The position numbers and the translations under genes are program-made. Below the pieces are notes generated by a model. It had not been told where the DNA came from. It saw only the letters and a program-made list of their open reading frames with translations, and did not search any database. 64,000 nucleotides of DNA. It comes from Sulfuricaulis sp049587675 (GTDB lineage Bacteria > Pseudomonadota > Gammaproteobacteria > Acidiferrobacterales > Sulfurifustaceae). Of the stretch, positions 7,643 to 16,592 are shown piece after piece; the first letter of the stretch is position 1; every line of letters starts with the position of its first letter. The DNA lies in the NCBI RefSeq assembly GCF_049587675.1, contig NZ_JBAVEJ010000057.1:1-64000 (forward strand). Direction: 5' to 3'.

Positions 7643-10006
7643 ATGATGCGTCTACGGCTTTTCCCACGAACGTTGCGTGCGCGGATCGCCGCCTCCTTCT
7701 CCATCCTTTTATTGCTTACCGCCGCCGTCGTCACTCTCGCTTTCGCGCGCCAGGCGGCCCACACCCATCTTGAGGCACAACAACAACTGGCCCAGAACCT
7801 GATGGTGTTCGTCGAGCCGGCCGTGCGTGGCATGGTGGCAAATTATGATGTCACGGGGCTGGACAATTACATGCAAAAAATTGCCGCCGACCCCGCGATC
7901 GCCTCGATCCGCATCGTCGACGAAAGCGGCGGCTCCCTGCTGTACCAGCATCAGGGTGACATGGAGCCGGCCAGCGGGATGTCGCGGATACTGGCGGGTG
8001 TTTCCGGCGCAAGCCCGCTGCTCAAATCGGAAATTACCGTCAACGGCGTAAGGGTCGGGCGCCTCGAAGCACTGCTATCGTACGCACCGCTCAATCAAAG
8101 CATACGGCACGTGATCATTGTCGGCAGCGCGTTGACCGCGATCGTGCTGGCCGTGGCTTTCCTGCTCGCATATCTGCTGCTAACCCGTTTTACCGCGCCG
8201 CTCCGGCCGCTCATGGAATGGGCGCGCGAATTCGCCCACGGTAACTGGCATCCGCGCGTGAAACTGATCGAGTCGGGCAGCCGTGAAATCCAGGAACTCA
8301 ACCAGGCGTTCACCGACGGCTCGGCCACGATGCGGCACTATATTCAAAGCCTCGAAGAAACACGCGAGCTGCTCGAATACAGTGAAACGCGCCTGCGAAA
8401 ACTCGTCAACAGCATGCACGAAATCCTGTTCGAGCTCGATGCCGACGGCCGCATCATCTTCCTCAACCCGGCTTGGCAGGCCCTGACCGGTTTTGCCGCG
8501 GAAGAATCGCTCGGAAAATCTTTCAGCGATTTTCTTCTGGGCGAGGACGCCATCCGCGACTTCGAGGCCAACGCGCTCCCGCGCCTGCACGAGAAAAACC
8601 GCGAGATCTCGCTGCGCTCGGCGAATGGCAAGCACTTGTGGATGAGTCTCGATGCCGATGCCCAAACTGACTCGGCGGGAAATTTTACCGGTATCATCGG
8701 CACGTTCAGTGATATCACCAGGAGTGTTGAACTCAACCACCTGCTGAGCCGGTATCAGGACGAGCTGTATCACCTGTCTGTCACCGATCCGTTGACCGGT
8801 CTCTACAACCGCCGCCACTTCGACAGCCAGCTGGAAGTTATCTTGTCGGATCATTTGCCGAAGAACATGCCGGTGTGTCTGCTGCTCATCGATCTCGACG
8901 GCTTCAAATTCATCAACGACACCTACGGCCATCCTTTCGGCGACGAGGTGCTGCGCACCACCGCCCAATTGCTCAAGCAGCAGGTGCGGCGCAACGACTA
9001 CATCGCGCGCCTGGCGGGCGATGAATTCGCCATGGTGCTCAAGAACACCGACATCGAAAACGCCACGCGAATCGCGCAGAAACTCCACGACTGCATCGGC
9101 GATACGCGCATCCCGTTGCCGGTGGGGCACATGCAGCTTCAGTCCTCCATGGGCGTGGCCGAGGCACCGACGCACGGAGCCAACGCCCAGGACCTGGTGA
9201 GCGCCGCGGATGTCGCGCTCTACCACAGCAAACGCGGAGGCCGCAATCGCATCGAGGTGCTGTCACCGGATATCAGCCGGGCTGTAATGTCGATCTTCAG
9301 CCAGGGGTTCCAGTTGCGTAATGCGATCGAACAGGGACACATCCATCCCGCCTTTCAGCCTATCTGCAATCTCAAGAACGGAGTTCCGATGGCCTACGAA
9401 GTCCTGGCGCGCATGCGTGTCAATGGTCTGGTGATCCAGGCAAAGGACTTCATCACGGTGGCGGAGGAGCTGGGACTGACGCGTGAGGTGGACCTGCACG
9501 TCATCGGTCAGGCGCTGTTGCTAACGCCCTCGGAACATGCCTTGTTTCTCAACGTGGATATCTCTTCTTTCAACGACAAGGAATTTGTGCAGGATCTGAG
9601 CAAGTTGCTCAAACCGGCCTGTGCCGATGGACGCTCGATTACCATCGAGATCACCGAACGCGAGACCATTCCCTTGTGCGACAGTCTGCATCAGGATATC
9701 CAGACCCTGCGCGCCCTCGGTTGCAAGTTGGCGCTCGACGATTTCGGCAGCGGTTATTCCACGTATAACTTCCTCAACCAGTTCCGACCGGATTACCTCA
9801 AAATCGAGGGCTCATTCGTGCGCGGCATGATGCAAAACGAAGCCGACCGCAAGATTGTGACCCATATTCACGAACTGGCCTCCTCCTTTGGGATGCAAAC
9901 CATCGCTGAAAGCGTGGAAGACGCCGCGACTGAACACGCGCTTCAGGAAATCGGGATTTGCAATGCCCAGGGCCTGTTCTATGGCGCTCCGCGTCTGGTT
10001 TCCTGA
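7643..10006 (+). CDS. Membrane-anchored PAS-GGDEF-EAL cyclic-di-GMP protein
   Basis: 787 residues. A first membrane helix (about 12-32), a periplasmic sensor region, a second helix (about 152-177) with a HAMP-like continuation, a PAS domain (about 250-365), GGDEF (about 375-535) and EAL (about 545-785). The GGDEF signature reads AGDEF, a variant found in some active cyclases. The EAL signature reads EVLAR. Other EAL active-site blocks are present: NVDIS, IEITE, DDFGSGYS, LKIEGS, AESVE and the late Q in AQGLFYG. It could make or break c-di-GMP, or do both under sensory control. It sits between btuCD and the btuB cluster with no evident link to B12. Confidence 0.9.
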   Translation: MMRLRLFPRTLRARIAASFSILLLLTAAVVTLAFARQAAHTHLEAQQQLAQNLMVFVEPAVRGMVANYDVTGLDNYMQKIAADPAIASIRIVDESGGSLLYQHQGDMEPASGMSRILAGVSGASPLLKSEITVNGVRVGRLEALLSYAPLNQSIRHVIIVGSALTAIVLAVAFLLAYLLLTRFTAPLRPLMEWAREFAHGNWHPRVKLIESGSREIQELNQAFTDGSATMRHYIQSLEETRELLEYSETRLRKLVNSMHEILFELDADGRIIFLNPAWQALTGFAAEESLGKSFSDFLLGEDAIRDFEANALPRLHEKNREISLRSANGKHLWMSLDADAQTDSAGNFTGIIGTFSDITRSVELNHLLSRYQDELYHLSVTDPLTGLYNRRHFDSQLEVILSDHLPKNMPVCLLLIDLDGFKFINDTYGHPFGDEVLRTTAQLLKQQVRRNDYIARLAGDEFAMVLKNTDIENATRIAQKLHDCIGDTRIPLPVGHMQLQSSMGVAEAPTHGANAQDLVSAADVALYHSKRGGRNRIEVLSPDISRAVMSIFSQGFQLRNAIEQGHIHPAFQPICNLKNGVPMAYEVLARMRVNGLVIQAKDFITVAEELGLTREVDLHVIGQALLLTPSEHALFLNVDISSFNDKEFVQDLSKLLKPACADGRSITIEITERETIPLCDSLHQDIQTLRALGCKLALDDFGSGYSTYNFLNQFRPDYLKIEGSFVRGMMQNEADRKIVTHIHELASSFGMQTIAESVEDAATEHALQEIGICNAQGLFYGAPRLVS

Positions 10007-10137
10007 TCCTGCCCTGGTTATCTACCAGTGACATTTTGGACGATATCAATTAAAATCATTGATCTTTATATGCAATAATAACGATGGAAAGTTTCTCCAA
10101 TTTGAGAAGAATAGGCGCCCGGCTGCTTGATGTTGTC

Positions 10138-10168
10138 TTGAATTACCATTTACCATTCACGGTTTAAT
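10138..10168 (+). promoter_or_regulatory. Possible sigma-70 promoter of the small lipoprotein gene
   Basis: TTGAAT (10138-10143) and TTTAAT (10163-10168) with a 19-base spacer, 28 bases before the start codon. The spacer is longer than ideal, so this is tentative. AAGGAAG at 10180-10186 is a strong ribosome binding site for the following gene. Confidence 0.35.
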
Positions 10169-10195
10169 TAAATCTTAACAAGGAAGCTTAACTTT

Positions 10196-10390
10196 ATGAA
10201 AAAGTACTCGATTCTGCTTGCCGCACTGTTGGCCATGACGGCAGTAACTGCCTGTGAGAAAAAGGAACAGAAGGTTGTCGCCCCGGCACCTGCACCAATG
10301 GCCCCGGCTGCCCCGGCGGCAGATGCTCCCAAACCGGCGGAAGCTGCTCCGGCGGCCCCTGCTGCTCCTGCTGCCCCCGAGAAGAAGTAA
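10196..10390 (+). CDS. Small Ala/Pro-rich lipoprotein
   Basis: 64 residues. The signal sequence MKKYSILLAALLAMTAVTAC ends in the lipobox VTAC, so Cys20 would be lipidated. The 44-residue mature part starts EKKEQK, runs through APAPAPMAPAAPAADAP-type low-complexity repeats and ends PEKK. Such tails are extended and may span periplasm or contact peptidoglycan. It has its own ribosome binding site and a strong terminator 32 bases after the stop, so it is a single-gene unit. No specific function can be given. Confidence 0.75.
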   Translation: MKKYSILLAALLAMTAVTACEKKEQKVVAPAPAPMAPAAPAADAPKPAEAAPAAPAAPAAPEKK

Positions 10391-10421
10391 GGCTGACAAG
10401 ATTCAGTTATCAGCTGCATAT

Positions 10422-10450
10422 AAAAAGCCGGCCTTCGGGCCGGCTTTTTT
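10422..10450 (+). terminator. Rho-independent terminator after the small lipoprotein
   Basis: GCCGGCC TTCG GGCCGGC stem with a tetraloop, an A5 run before and a T6 run after. The stem is perfect. Confidence 0.92.
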
Positions 10451-10590
10451 ATTTCCGCGTCGTGAACGAAAACATTACGGCATGGTTTCATCGCTTCCTG
10501 CATATCCGCGCCATAATTACAAGTGTCGTCAATCATTGACACATCTTCCGCCGCTTCATATATTGCACGAGAGCATGTAGCTCAATAGCT

Positions 10591-10807
10591 TCAGGTGTTT
10601 CCCGGAATTTTCATTCCGGGAGATGAAACGGGAAGCCGGTGCGCCCATCGAGAAATTTCGGCGGACTATTCCGGCGCTGCCCCCGCAACGGTAAACGAGT
10701 TAAGGCGAATCAAGCGCCACTGTACGACCTCAATCGCGTGCGATTAAGGTCCGACGGGAAGGCGATTCGCCGGGTCAACCCACTCGTGAGCCCGGAGACC
10801 GGCCTGA
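10591..10807 (+). ncRNA. Cobalamin (adenosylcobalamin-type) riboswitch
   Basis: The class hallmarks appear in order: a closing P1 helix TCAGG (10591-10595) / CCTGA (10803-10807), GGGAAGCCGGTGCG near 10630, the B12-box-like CTGCCCCCGCAACGGTAA at about 10678-10694, CACTGT, GACGGGAAGGCG, and GAGCCCGGAGACCGGCC near 10788-10804. It lies directly upstream of btuB. Cobalamin binding would lower btuB expression. Confidence 0.93.
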
Positions 10808-10877
10808 GGTTACCCATATGGTGTCGCGGAGGGCGGCGCGGGCGGCCATGGCCTCGCGCCTTCCGCTTCTCCCCTTC

Positions 10878-10926
10878 CTCCGCACATTTACACCAACCCC
10901 TGCGCGGGTGCGCGCGGTTTGCGGAG
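10878..10926 (+). promoter_or_regulatory. Candidate Shine-Dalgarno sequestering hairpin of btuB
   Basis: CTCCGCA (10878-10884) is perfectly complementary to TGCGGAG (10920-10926), which contains the btuB ribosome binding site 6 bases before the GTG start. It could be the expression platform of the riboswitch. The pairing with the upstream aptamer that would switch it is inferred. Confidence 0.5.
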
Positions 10927-10932
10927 AAAAAA

Positions 10933-12762
10933 GTGAAACCGGTACCCTGCTTTCTCGCCGCTTTGCTGGCGATCAACAATTTTTCAACACCCGCCGAAGC
11001 GGAAGAGCCTGACCTGAATGCGGTGATAGTCACGGCGACACGCACCGCCCAGACCGTCGATGAGGCGCTCGCCGCGGTTACGGTGATCACACGCGAGGAC
11101 ATGCAGCGCAGTCAGGCTCACTCGGTACCCGAGTTGCTCCGCGACGTGGCCGGCATCGACGTCGCTACCCAGGGTGGTGACGGAAAGCTCACTTCGGTGT
11201 TCATGCGCGGGACAAACTCCAACCATGTGCTCGTATTGGTAGATGGGGTCAAGGTTGGTAACGCCACCAGCGGTAGTGTTGCATGGGAATTCATGCCTCT
11301 CGATGAAATTGAGCGAGTCGAAATCGTGCGTGGCCCGCGTTCGGCGCTCTACGGCTCGGAGGCGATCGGCGGAGTGATCCAGATCTTTACACGCTCAGGA
11401 ACAACAACCACGCAGCCGCGCGCATCGTTGACGGCCGGTTCGCATTCATTCAACGACACCACGATCGGGATATCCGGCGCCAGCCAGGGAACGCGTTATA
11501 ACCTCTCAGCCAGCCGTCTTGCCACGCGCGGTATCAATGCCACCCAGCCGGCCATCGGTTTCGATGAACCAGACCGAGATGGTTATCACAATAACGCATA
11601 TAGTCTGCGACTCGATCAGCGCCTGGCCGAACATATCGAACTCGATATAAACGGCTCGCACGCCAGCGGTGACACCGAGTACGACAGTTACCCGGGGTTC
11701 AATAACGAAGACCACTTTACCCAGGAGATCGCCGGCGCAAAGTTGCGTATTGAGCCGTTTCAGGAGTGGATCAGCACCGTCGCTCTGGGTCACAACCTTG
11801 ACGACCGAAACAGTTTTCGCGCCGATGGCCTGAGCGCACCGGAACAGTTTATGACCACACGACGCAGCGTTTCATGGCAGAATGACTTCTCGATAGGCAC
11901 ACAACAGCTGCTGACGCTTGGTTACGACCGTTACGAAGATCAGGTAACCAGCACCACCACCTATACCCAAACCAGTCGCGAAACTCATGGCACATTCGGC
12001 CAATATCAGGTCGGCTTTGGCGCCCAAGATCTTAATCTCGGCTACCGGCGTGATCACAATGAACAATTCGGCAACCATGACACCGGCAGCATCGCTTGGG
12101 GTCTCAAGCTGGCTAAGAACCTGCGTATGTACGCTTCCTATGGAACGGCGTTCCACGCTCCGACATTCAATGATCTGTACTACAGCTCCCCTTTCTTTCA
12201 AGGCAACCCCAATTTGCAGCCGGAGGAATCGAAGAGCAGTGAACTCGGTTTGAAAGGCAATAACGGAAAGACAAACTGGCAGTTGTCGGCCTATCGCACC
12301 GATATCGACAATCTCATCGGCTACGATGTCGCCACCAACACTGTCCAGAACGTCAACAAGGCACGTATAGATGGAATGGAAGCTGAAGCAAACACCGTAC
12401 TCGATGCCTGGCGCTTGAGTGGATCGATTACCCTGGCCAGCCCGCGCGATGTCGCCACGGGTAACGTATTAGCCCGCCGCAGCCGCCGATCCGCGCACTT
12501 CTCCGTGGACCGGCGCCTGGAAGAAATCGAGGTCGGCGTAGAAGCCATCGCCGAGGGCGCACGCTATGATGATGCCTCCAACAACGTGCCAATCGCGGGT
12601 TACGGTCTGATCAACCTGCGCGCCCGTTATTATATGGCGCGCGACTGGCAGATCCAGGCGCGCATTGAAAACATGCTCGACAAGGATTACCAGACCGTGG
12701 CGAACTACAACTCGCCAGGTCGTGGTTATTTCATGGGCGTGTCATACCAGCCGCAACGATGA
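10933..12762 (+). CDS. btuB: TonB-dependent outer-membrane cobalamin receptor
   Basis: 609 residues from GTG 10933. GGAG stands 6 bases upstream, a signal peptide ending near STPAEA follows, and a start further upstream would translate the riboswitch. The plug domain shows the TonB-box-like AVIVTATR, SVPELLRDVAGIDV, VLVLVDGVKVG and VEIVRGPRSALYGSEAIGGVIQI. The long C-terminal part is beta-barrel, ending in GVSYQPQR (YQ near the end rather than a terminal Phe). BtuB binds B12 at the cell surface and imports it with TonB energy. The upstream riboswitch confirms cobalamin as the ligand class. The stop overlaps the TonB-like gene start (ATGA). Confidence 0.93.
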   Translation: MKPVPCFLAALLAINNFSTPAEAEEPDLNAVIVTATRTAQTVDEALAAVTVITREDMQRSQAHSVPELLRDVAGIDVATQGGDGKLTSVFMRGTNSNHVLVLVDGVKVGNATSGSVAWEFMPLDEIERVEIVRGPRSALYGSEAIGGVIQIFTRSGTTTTQPRASLTAGSHSFNDTTIGISGASQGTRYNLSASRLATRGINATQPAIGFDEPDRDGYHNNAYSLRLDQRLAEHIELDINGSHASGDTEYDSYPGFNNEDHFTQEIAGAKLRIEPFQEWISTVALGHNLDDRNSFRADGLSAPEQFMTTRRSVSWQNDFSIGTQQLLTLGYDRYEDQVTSTTTYTQTSRETHGTFGQYQVGFGAQDLNLGYRRDHNEQFGNHDTGSIAWGLKLAKNLRMYASYGTAFHAPTFNDLYYSSPFFQGNPNLQPEESKSSELGLKGNNGKTNWQLSAYRTDIDNLIGYDVATNTVQNVNKARIDGMEAEANTVLDAWRLSGSITLASPRDVATGNVLARRSRRSAHFSVDRRLEEIEVGVEAIAEGARYDDASNNVPIAGYGLINLRARYYMARDWQIQARIENMLDKDYQTVANYNSPGRGYFMGVSYQPQR

Positions 12763-13424
12763 ACAGCAACGTCAACGCCACCCCTGAAATCACCAACGCG
12801 CGCCTTGTGCGATGTGCGGCACTGTCGCTCGCGTTACACTTGGCCCTGCTCGCACCCTGGCCATTCGCACCGAGATTAACCGGTCAGCACGAGACCGTGC
12901 TTTCCATATCGCTTGTGCCCGATACGCGCCAATCGCGTCCCGCCCGGCTCTCCCCGCACTACAAGTCAACACCGGCGGTGACGTCATCCGCGGATAACGC
13001 GCGTCCTCTGCTTGAACGCACGGATACGGCTTCTATCACGGCAGAACAGGCTGTTCCATCGCACTCCTCGCCGACCACGACGGCGGTAACTAGCGACGTG
13101 AACGACGGAACCGGCCAAGATAGCGGCGCATCACAGGCGCGCATCCGTGCCCTGCTACTCGCCGACCTGGCGCGCTACTTCGATTATCCGCTGGTCGCGA
13201 GGGCGCGTGGCTGGCAAGGTACCGTGCTGTTGGGATTGCGCGTGGAGTCCGACGGGCGCCTTGACCAGGTACACATTGAAAATAGTTCTGGCTATGCCGT
13301 TCTGGACCGATCGGCGTTAAACTCTGTCAACCGGCTGGGCTATATCAGCGAAGCCGTTGCCTGGCTCAATGGCCGCAGCCACGACATTCAGTTGCCTGTG
13401 ATCTACCGGCTGGTGGAGAACTGA
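12759..13424 (+). CDS. tonB: TonB-family energy transducer
   Basis: 221 residues. An N-terminal helix at about residues 19-35 (LSLALHLALLAPWPF), a Ser/Thr/Pro-poor periplasmic linker, and a C-terminal TonB fold with YPLVARARGWQGTVLLGLRV, then DGRLDQVHIENSSGY and LDRSALNSV. It overlaps btuB by four bases and is probably its dedicated energiser. The linker is not the classic Pro-Lys repeat, so it may span a shorter distance than canonical TonB. The ExbBD partner is not in the window. Confidence 0.85.
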   Translation: MNSNVNATPEITNARLVRCAALSLALHLALLAPWPFAPRLTGQHETVLSISLVPDTRQSRPARLSPHYKSTPAVTSSADNARPLLERTDTASITAEQAVPSHSSPTTTAVTSDVNDGTGQDSGASQARIRALLLADLARYFDYPLVARARGWQGTVLLGLRVESDGRLDQVHIENSSGYAVLDRSALNSVNRLGYISEAVAWLNGRSHDIQLPVIYRLVEN

Positions 13425-13425
13425 T

Positions 13426-13977
13426 ATGGGACACCGCCTCTCGAAAATCTACACCCGCACCGGCGATGATGGCACCACCGGACTCGGAGACGGATCGCGC
13501 GTAAAAAAAACCGAACGGCGTATCGAGGCAATCGGCGCAGTGGACGAATTGAACAGCCTCCTAGGGCTGCTGCTCGCCCATCAAATGTCGGATGAAATCC
13601 GCGTCAGCCTTACCGATGTGCAGCACGAACTATTCGACCTCGGTGGAGAACTCAGCATTCCCGACCGTTCTGCCATCAGCGAGGAACAGGTCAATCGTCT
13701 GGAAACGATACTGGACAAATTCAATGCGGATTTGCCGCCACTCAAGGAATTTATACTTCCCGGGGGATCTGAAGCCTCGGCCGTGTGTCATCTGGCGCGG
13801 TCCGTGTGTCGCCGCGCGGAACGGCGTGTGATCCGCCTTGGAGAAGAGGAAAAAATAAACGCTGCCGCAACAAAATACCTGAACCGACTGTCCGACCTGC
13901 TGTTTGTTCTCGCGCGCGTGCTGAACGTTTATGCCGGACGCACTGATGTTCTGTGGCAACCCGGCAAGAACCGTTAA
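13426..13977 (+). CDS. pduO: PduO-type ATP:cob(I)alamin adenosyltransferase
   Basis: 183 residues. Converts cob(I)alamin to adenosylcobalamin with ATP in the cytosol. The start KIYTRTGDDGTTGLGDGSRV is the family ATP-binding N-terminus. FILPGGSEASAVCHLARSVCRRAERR contains the conserved Arg pair, and KYLNRLSDLLFVLAR is the C-terminal signature. It begins 1 base after the TonB-like gene, in the btuB transcript. Its stop overlaps the convergent btuF stop. Confidence 0.95.
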   Translation: MGHRLSKIYTRTGDDGTTGLGDGSRVKKTERRIEAIGAVDELNSLLGLLLAHQMSDEIRVSLTDVQHELFDLGGELSIPDRSAISEEQVNRLETILDKFNADLPPLKEFILPGGSEASAVCHLARSVCRRAERRVIRLGEEEKINAAATKYLNRLSDLLFVLARVLNVYAGRTDVLWQPGKNR

Positions 13978-14891
13978 CGATTGCCTGGCACTTTTCTTTT
14001 TGCCCGCGCCTGTTCGAGCGCGGTACATATTTGCGCAGATCCATCAAGAATTCTCAGGCTCTGGCGCTCGATCAAATCAGGTGGTATGAAGAACAGATTG
14101 TCGCGCATGGAAGCGGTAAGCATGGGCAACGCCCGCCAGCGGTCGCGCCATTCCTGCCACAGCGCATCGTAGCCACTGGCCAGAATAACTTCCGGATTTC
14201 TTTGTACCACGGATTCCACGTCTACCCGCGGCGTCAATCCCGGCAAATCGGCATAAACATTTCGTCCGCCACATAGCTGAATGACATCGTTGAGGAGGTG
14301 ACGACGACTTACCGTAAGCAGAGAACTGTCCAGAATCTGATAAAACGCCGGAACAACCGGCCGGCCCGAATACCGGGCACGAAGCCGCGCGAGGTACCGG
14401 CGAAAATCCGCGGCAGTCTTGCCGGCAATCGCTTCTGTCCCGGCGAGCCTGCCGAGTCGTTCCAGCAAGTCTGCCAAGTCATCGAGATGGCGCGGCTCGG
14501 TCTCAAAAACAGGCATCCCAAGCGCGATCAGTCGCTCGACCTGCCACGATGGGTTTCCGGACTGCCAGGCGATGACAAGGTCGGGATGCAACGCGACGAT
14601 CGCCTCGATATCGAGACCCGCTCCGCTGCCCACGCGAGGTATGGTTTTCGCCGCTTCCGGATAATCGCTGTACGCCACGGCACCGACTACAAAATTTCCC
14701 GCACCTGCCGCGTACAGCAGTTCCGTGACGTTCGGCGCCAGACTGACGATACGCCGGGCGGGAGAAGCCAGTGTCAGGGTCCTGCCTGCATCATCAGGCA
14801 CGATAATTTCCGCGTGGGCAGTCGAGACAATCGCCAGGCATCCCAGCCACAGTCGAAACCATCGCTGGAATATCGGAATAAATTTATTCAT
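13974..14891 (-). CDS. btuF: Periplasmic cobalamin-binding protein
   Basis: 305 residues. A signal peptide ending near STAHA is followed by a two-lobed BtuF/FecB-like binding fold: RIVSLAPNVTELLYAAGAG, VGAVAYSDYPEAA, GSGAGLDIEAIVALHPDLVI, then GGRNVYAD and LTPRVDVESVVQRNPEVIL. It would pass B12 from the periplasm to BtuCD. Its stop overlaps the pduO stop tail-to-tail. cobC lies just upstream on the same strand, 6 bases away. Confidence 0.88.
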   Translation of the reverse strand: MNKFIPIFQRWFRLWLGCLAIVSTAHAEIIVPDDAGRTLTLASPARRIVSLAPNVTELLYAAGAGNFVVGAVAYSDYPEAAKTIPRVGSGAGLDIEAIVALHPDLVIAWQSGNPSWQVERLIALGMPVFETEPRHLDDLADLLERLGRLAGTEAIAGKTAADFRRYLARLRARYSGRPVVPAFYQILDSSLLTVSRRHLLNDVIQLCGGRNVYADLPGLTPRVDVESVVQRNPEVILASGYDALWQEWRDRWRALPMLTASMRDNLFFIPPDLIERQSLRILDGSAQICTALEQARAKRKVPGNR

Positions 14892-14897
14892 GCGGGA

Positions 14898-15509
14898 TCA
14901 CAAATTGCCGCCATGAAACAGCAACTGCGGAAACAGCTGTCCGCCATGTATCTCGACGCGGATGCGGGTAATCCCGGCATTCTGCACCTGCAAGCGGAAC
15001 AGATGCTGAAGCGGTACATTCAGTACATGCGCCACGGCCATGCGAATCACACCGGCATGGACAACAACCAGCACATGCTTTCCTGCATGGTGCTCAAGCA
15101 GGCTGTCCCAGGCAGAAATAACCCGGTCACGAAATGCCGTAAGCGTTTCGGCGCCCGGTGGCGCATGCGCCACCGGATCATGTCGGAATCGATTGAGAGT
15201 TTCAGGATCCGCCGCGGTCAACTCGTCGGGAGTACGCCCTTCCCACGCACCAAAACCCAGCTCGATCAGGCGCGCGTCGATGTCCAACGGCAATTGGTGA
15301 CGCTTGGCCAGTTCCCGGGCAAAATCCGCGCAACGTGAGAGGGAAGAGCTGATCACAGCCTGCCACGGGCAATGATAGCCCACGGCATTTCGCATCTGCG
15401 CCCAACCTTTTTCACTGAGCGGGTCGTCCGTCTGACCGCGATACCTGCGTCCACCGACGGGTTCACCGTGGCGCATCAAATCGATGGTGGTTATCGGCTG
15501 CCGGGACAT
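14898..15509 (-). CDS. cobC: Alpha-ribazole phosphatase / histidine phosphatase family
   Basis: 203 residues. The phosphohistidine motif LMRHGEP is at residues 11-17; the second catalytic block is in VLVVVHAGVIRM. RYRGQTDDPLSEKGWAQM is typical of CobC, which dephosphorylates alpha-ribazole-5'-phosphate in nucleotide-loop assembly. Cotranscription with btuF supports this role over a general phosphatase. The family is broad, so the exact substrate is inferred from context. Confidence 0.8.
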   Translation of the reverse strand: MSRQPITTIDLMRHGEPVGGRRYRGQTDDPLSEKGWAQMRNAVGYHCPWQAVISSSLSRCADFARELAKRHQLPLDIDARLIELGFGAWEGRTPDELTAADPETLNRFRHDPVAHAPPGAETLTAFRDRVISAWDSLLEHHAGKHVLVVVHAGVIRMAVAHVLNVPLQHLFRLQVQNAGITRIRVEIHGGQLFPQLLFHGGNL

Positions 15510-15598
15510 GAAGCGCGGAGGAGAAATCCATATTTACGCATGGCGTACTGCAACGGAATCGGGCCGCCGGTTATGTCGGGAGAGTCTGTAGAGGTGGA

Positions 15599-16528
15599 CT
15601 AGCCCGAGAACAGGCCAGCCAGATGCGCCCCCGTCATCAATATACCGACGACGAGCCACAACAACAGCACCCGCCAGACAAGGGCGACGACGCGGCGCAC
15701 ATGGCCGGCATCCGGAATGACAGAGAAATCGGAAGATCTTTCGGTATATTCATCCTCTTCCTGAGCCTCGCATATCTGCATGTGCATCGCACCGAAACCG
15801 GAGGCCAGCAGCGGACCACTGTTGATATCCGACCAGACCCCGACGCGCCGACGCCAACAGTGCAGAGCATCTTCAAAGCTACCCATCAATGCGTAGGAAA
15901 GCGCGGTGATGCGCGCCGGTATCCATCCCAGCAGATCGTCGAAGCGGGCCGCCGCCCAGCCGAATTCAGCGAAACGCTCGTAACGGTGTCCCCAGAGAGA
16001 ATCCAGAATGCAGCTCAGCCGTTGCAATACCGCTCCGAATGGACCCAGCAACATGAACCAGAAAATCGGCGAGACGATTAATGAATTACCCTGCTTGAGC
16101 ACGCCTTCCACCGCGGCGCGCGCGATGTCGGCTTCATTTTTCTCAGTGGCGCCTTTCCCGGTCAATTCCTGCAATTTCTCGCTTGCTTCATCGAGATCAC
16201 CGGATTCCAGGGCAATCGATATCGCATTCGCCGTTTTTCCTGAGCGATGAACATCGACACACAAATAGAGCACCATGACATCGAAGGCTAATCGGAGTAT
16301 CCAGGCGAGCTGCCCGAGAACGTAGTGAAGCAGAAATACGCCAGCAACAATGGGTAGCGTCGCCAGCATGACAGCACCGACACCGTGCGCACGCTTGCCA
16401 CCGTTGAATCGTTCTTCGATGGATTCCGCCCAATCGCGATACCAGACAAAGGGCTTGATTCCCTGGCGATCGGGAATCAGATGGTCCAGCGTGATCGCCA
16501 ACAACACCACAATCAGAATTTCACTCAT
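15599..16528 (-). CDS. ampE: AmpE-like membrane protein (CobD/CbiB superfamily)
   Basis: 309 residues with membrane segments near the N-terminus, about residues 60-100, around 155-175, and at the C-terminus. LDDLLGWIPARITALSYALMG and PIFWFMLLGPFGAVLQRL are shared with both AmpE and CobD/CbiB. Position directly downstream of ampD, as in other gammaproteobacterial ampDE operons, and the N-terminal LDHLIPDRQGIKPFVWYRDW favour AmpE. AmpE is an inner-membrane modulator of beta-lactamase regulation. A cobinamide-synthase role, suggested by the next gene cobC, is less likely but not excluded. Confidence 0.75.
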   Translation of the reverse strand: MSEILIVVLLAITLDHLIPDRQGIKPFVWYRDWAESIEERFNGGKRAHGVGAVMLATLPIVAGVFLLHYVLGQLAWILRLAFDVMVLYLCVDVHRSGKTANAISIALESGDLDEASEKLQELTGKGATEKNEADIARAAVEGVLKQGNSLIVSPIFWFMLLGPFGAVLQRLSCILDSLWGHRYERFAEFGWAAARFDDLLGWIPARITALSYALMGSFEDALHCWRRRVGVWSDINSGPLLASGFGAMHMQICEAQEEDEYTERSSDFSVIPDAGHVRRVVALVWRVLLLWLVVGILMTGAHLAGLFSG

Positions 16529-16592
16529 GCCAGACGCTTTTCATCCTTGTTTACATGTAAATGTAATAGCCACGCGTGTCACAAGGCAAGTC

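Noticed and set aside
14298..15338. 346-residue frame antisense to btuF and cobC
   Set aside because: Low-quality composition and two clear genes on the other strand.
15599..16528. CobD/CbiB cobinamide synthase for this membrane protein
   Set aside because: The superfamily is shared, but position after ampD and the N-terminal sequence fit AmpE better.
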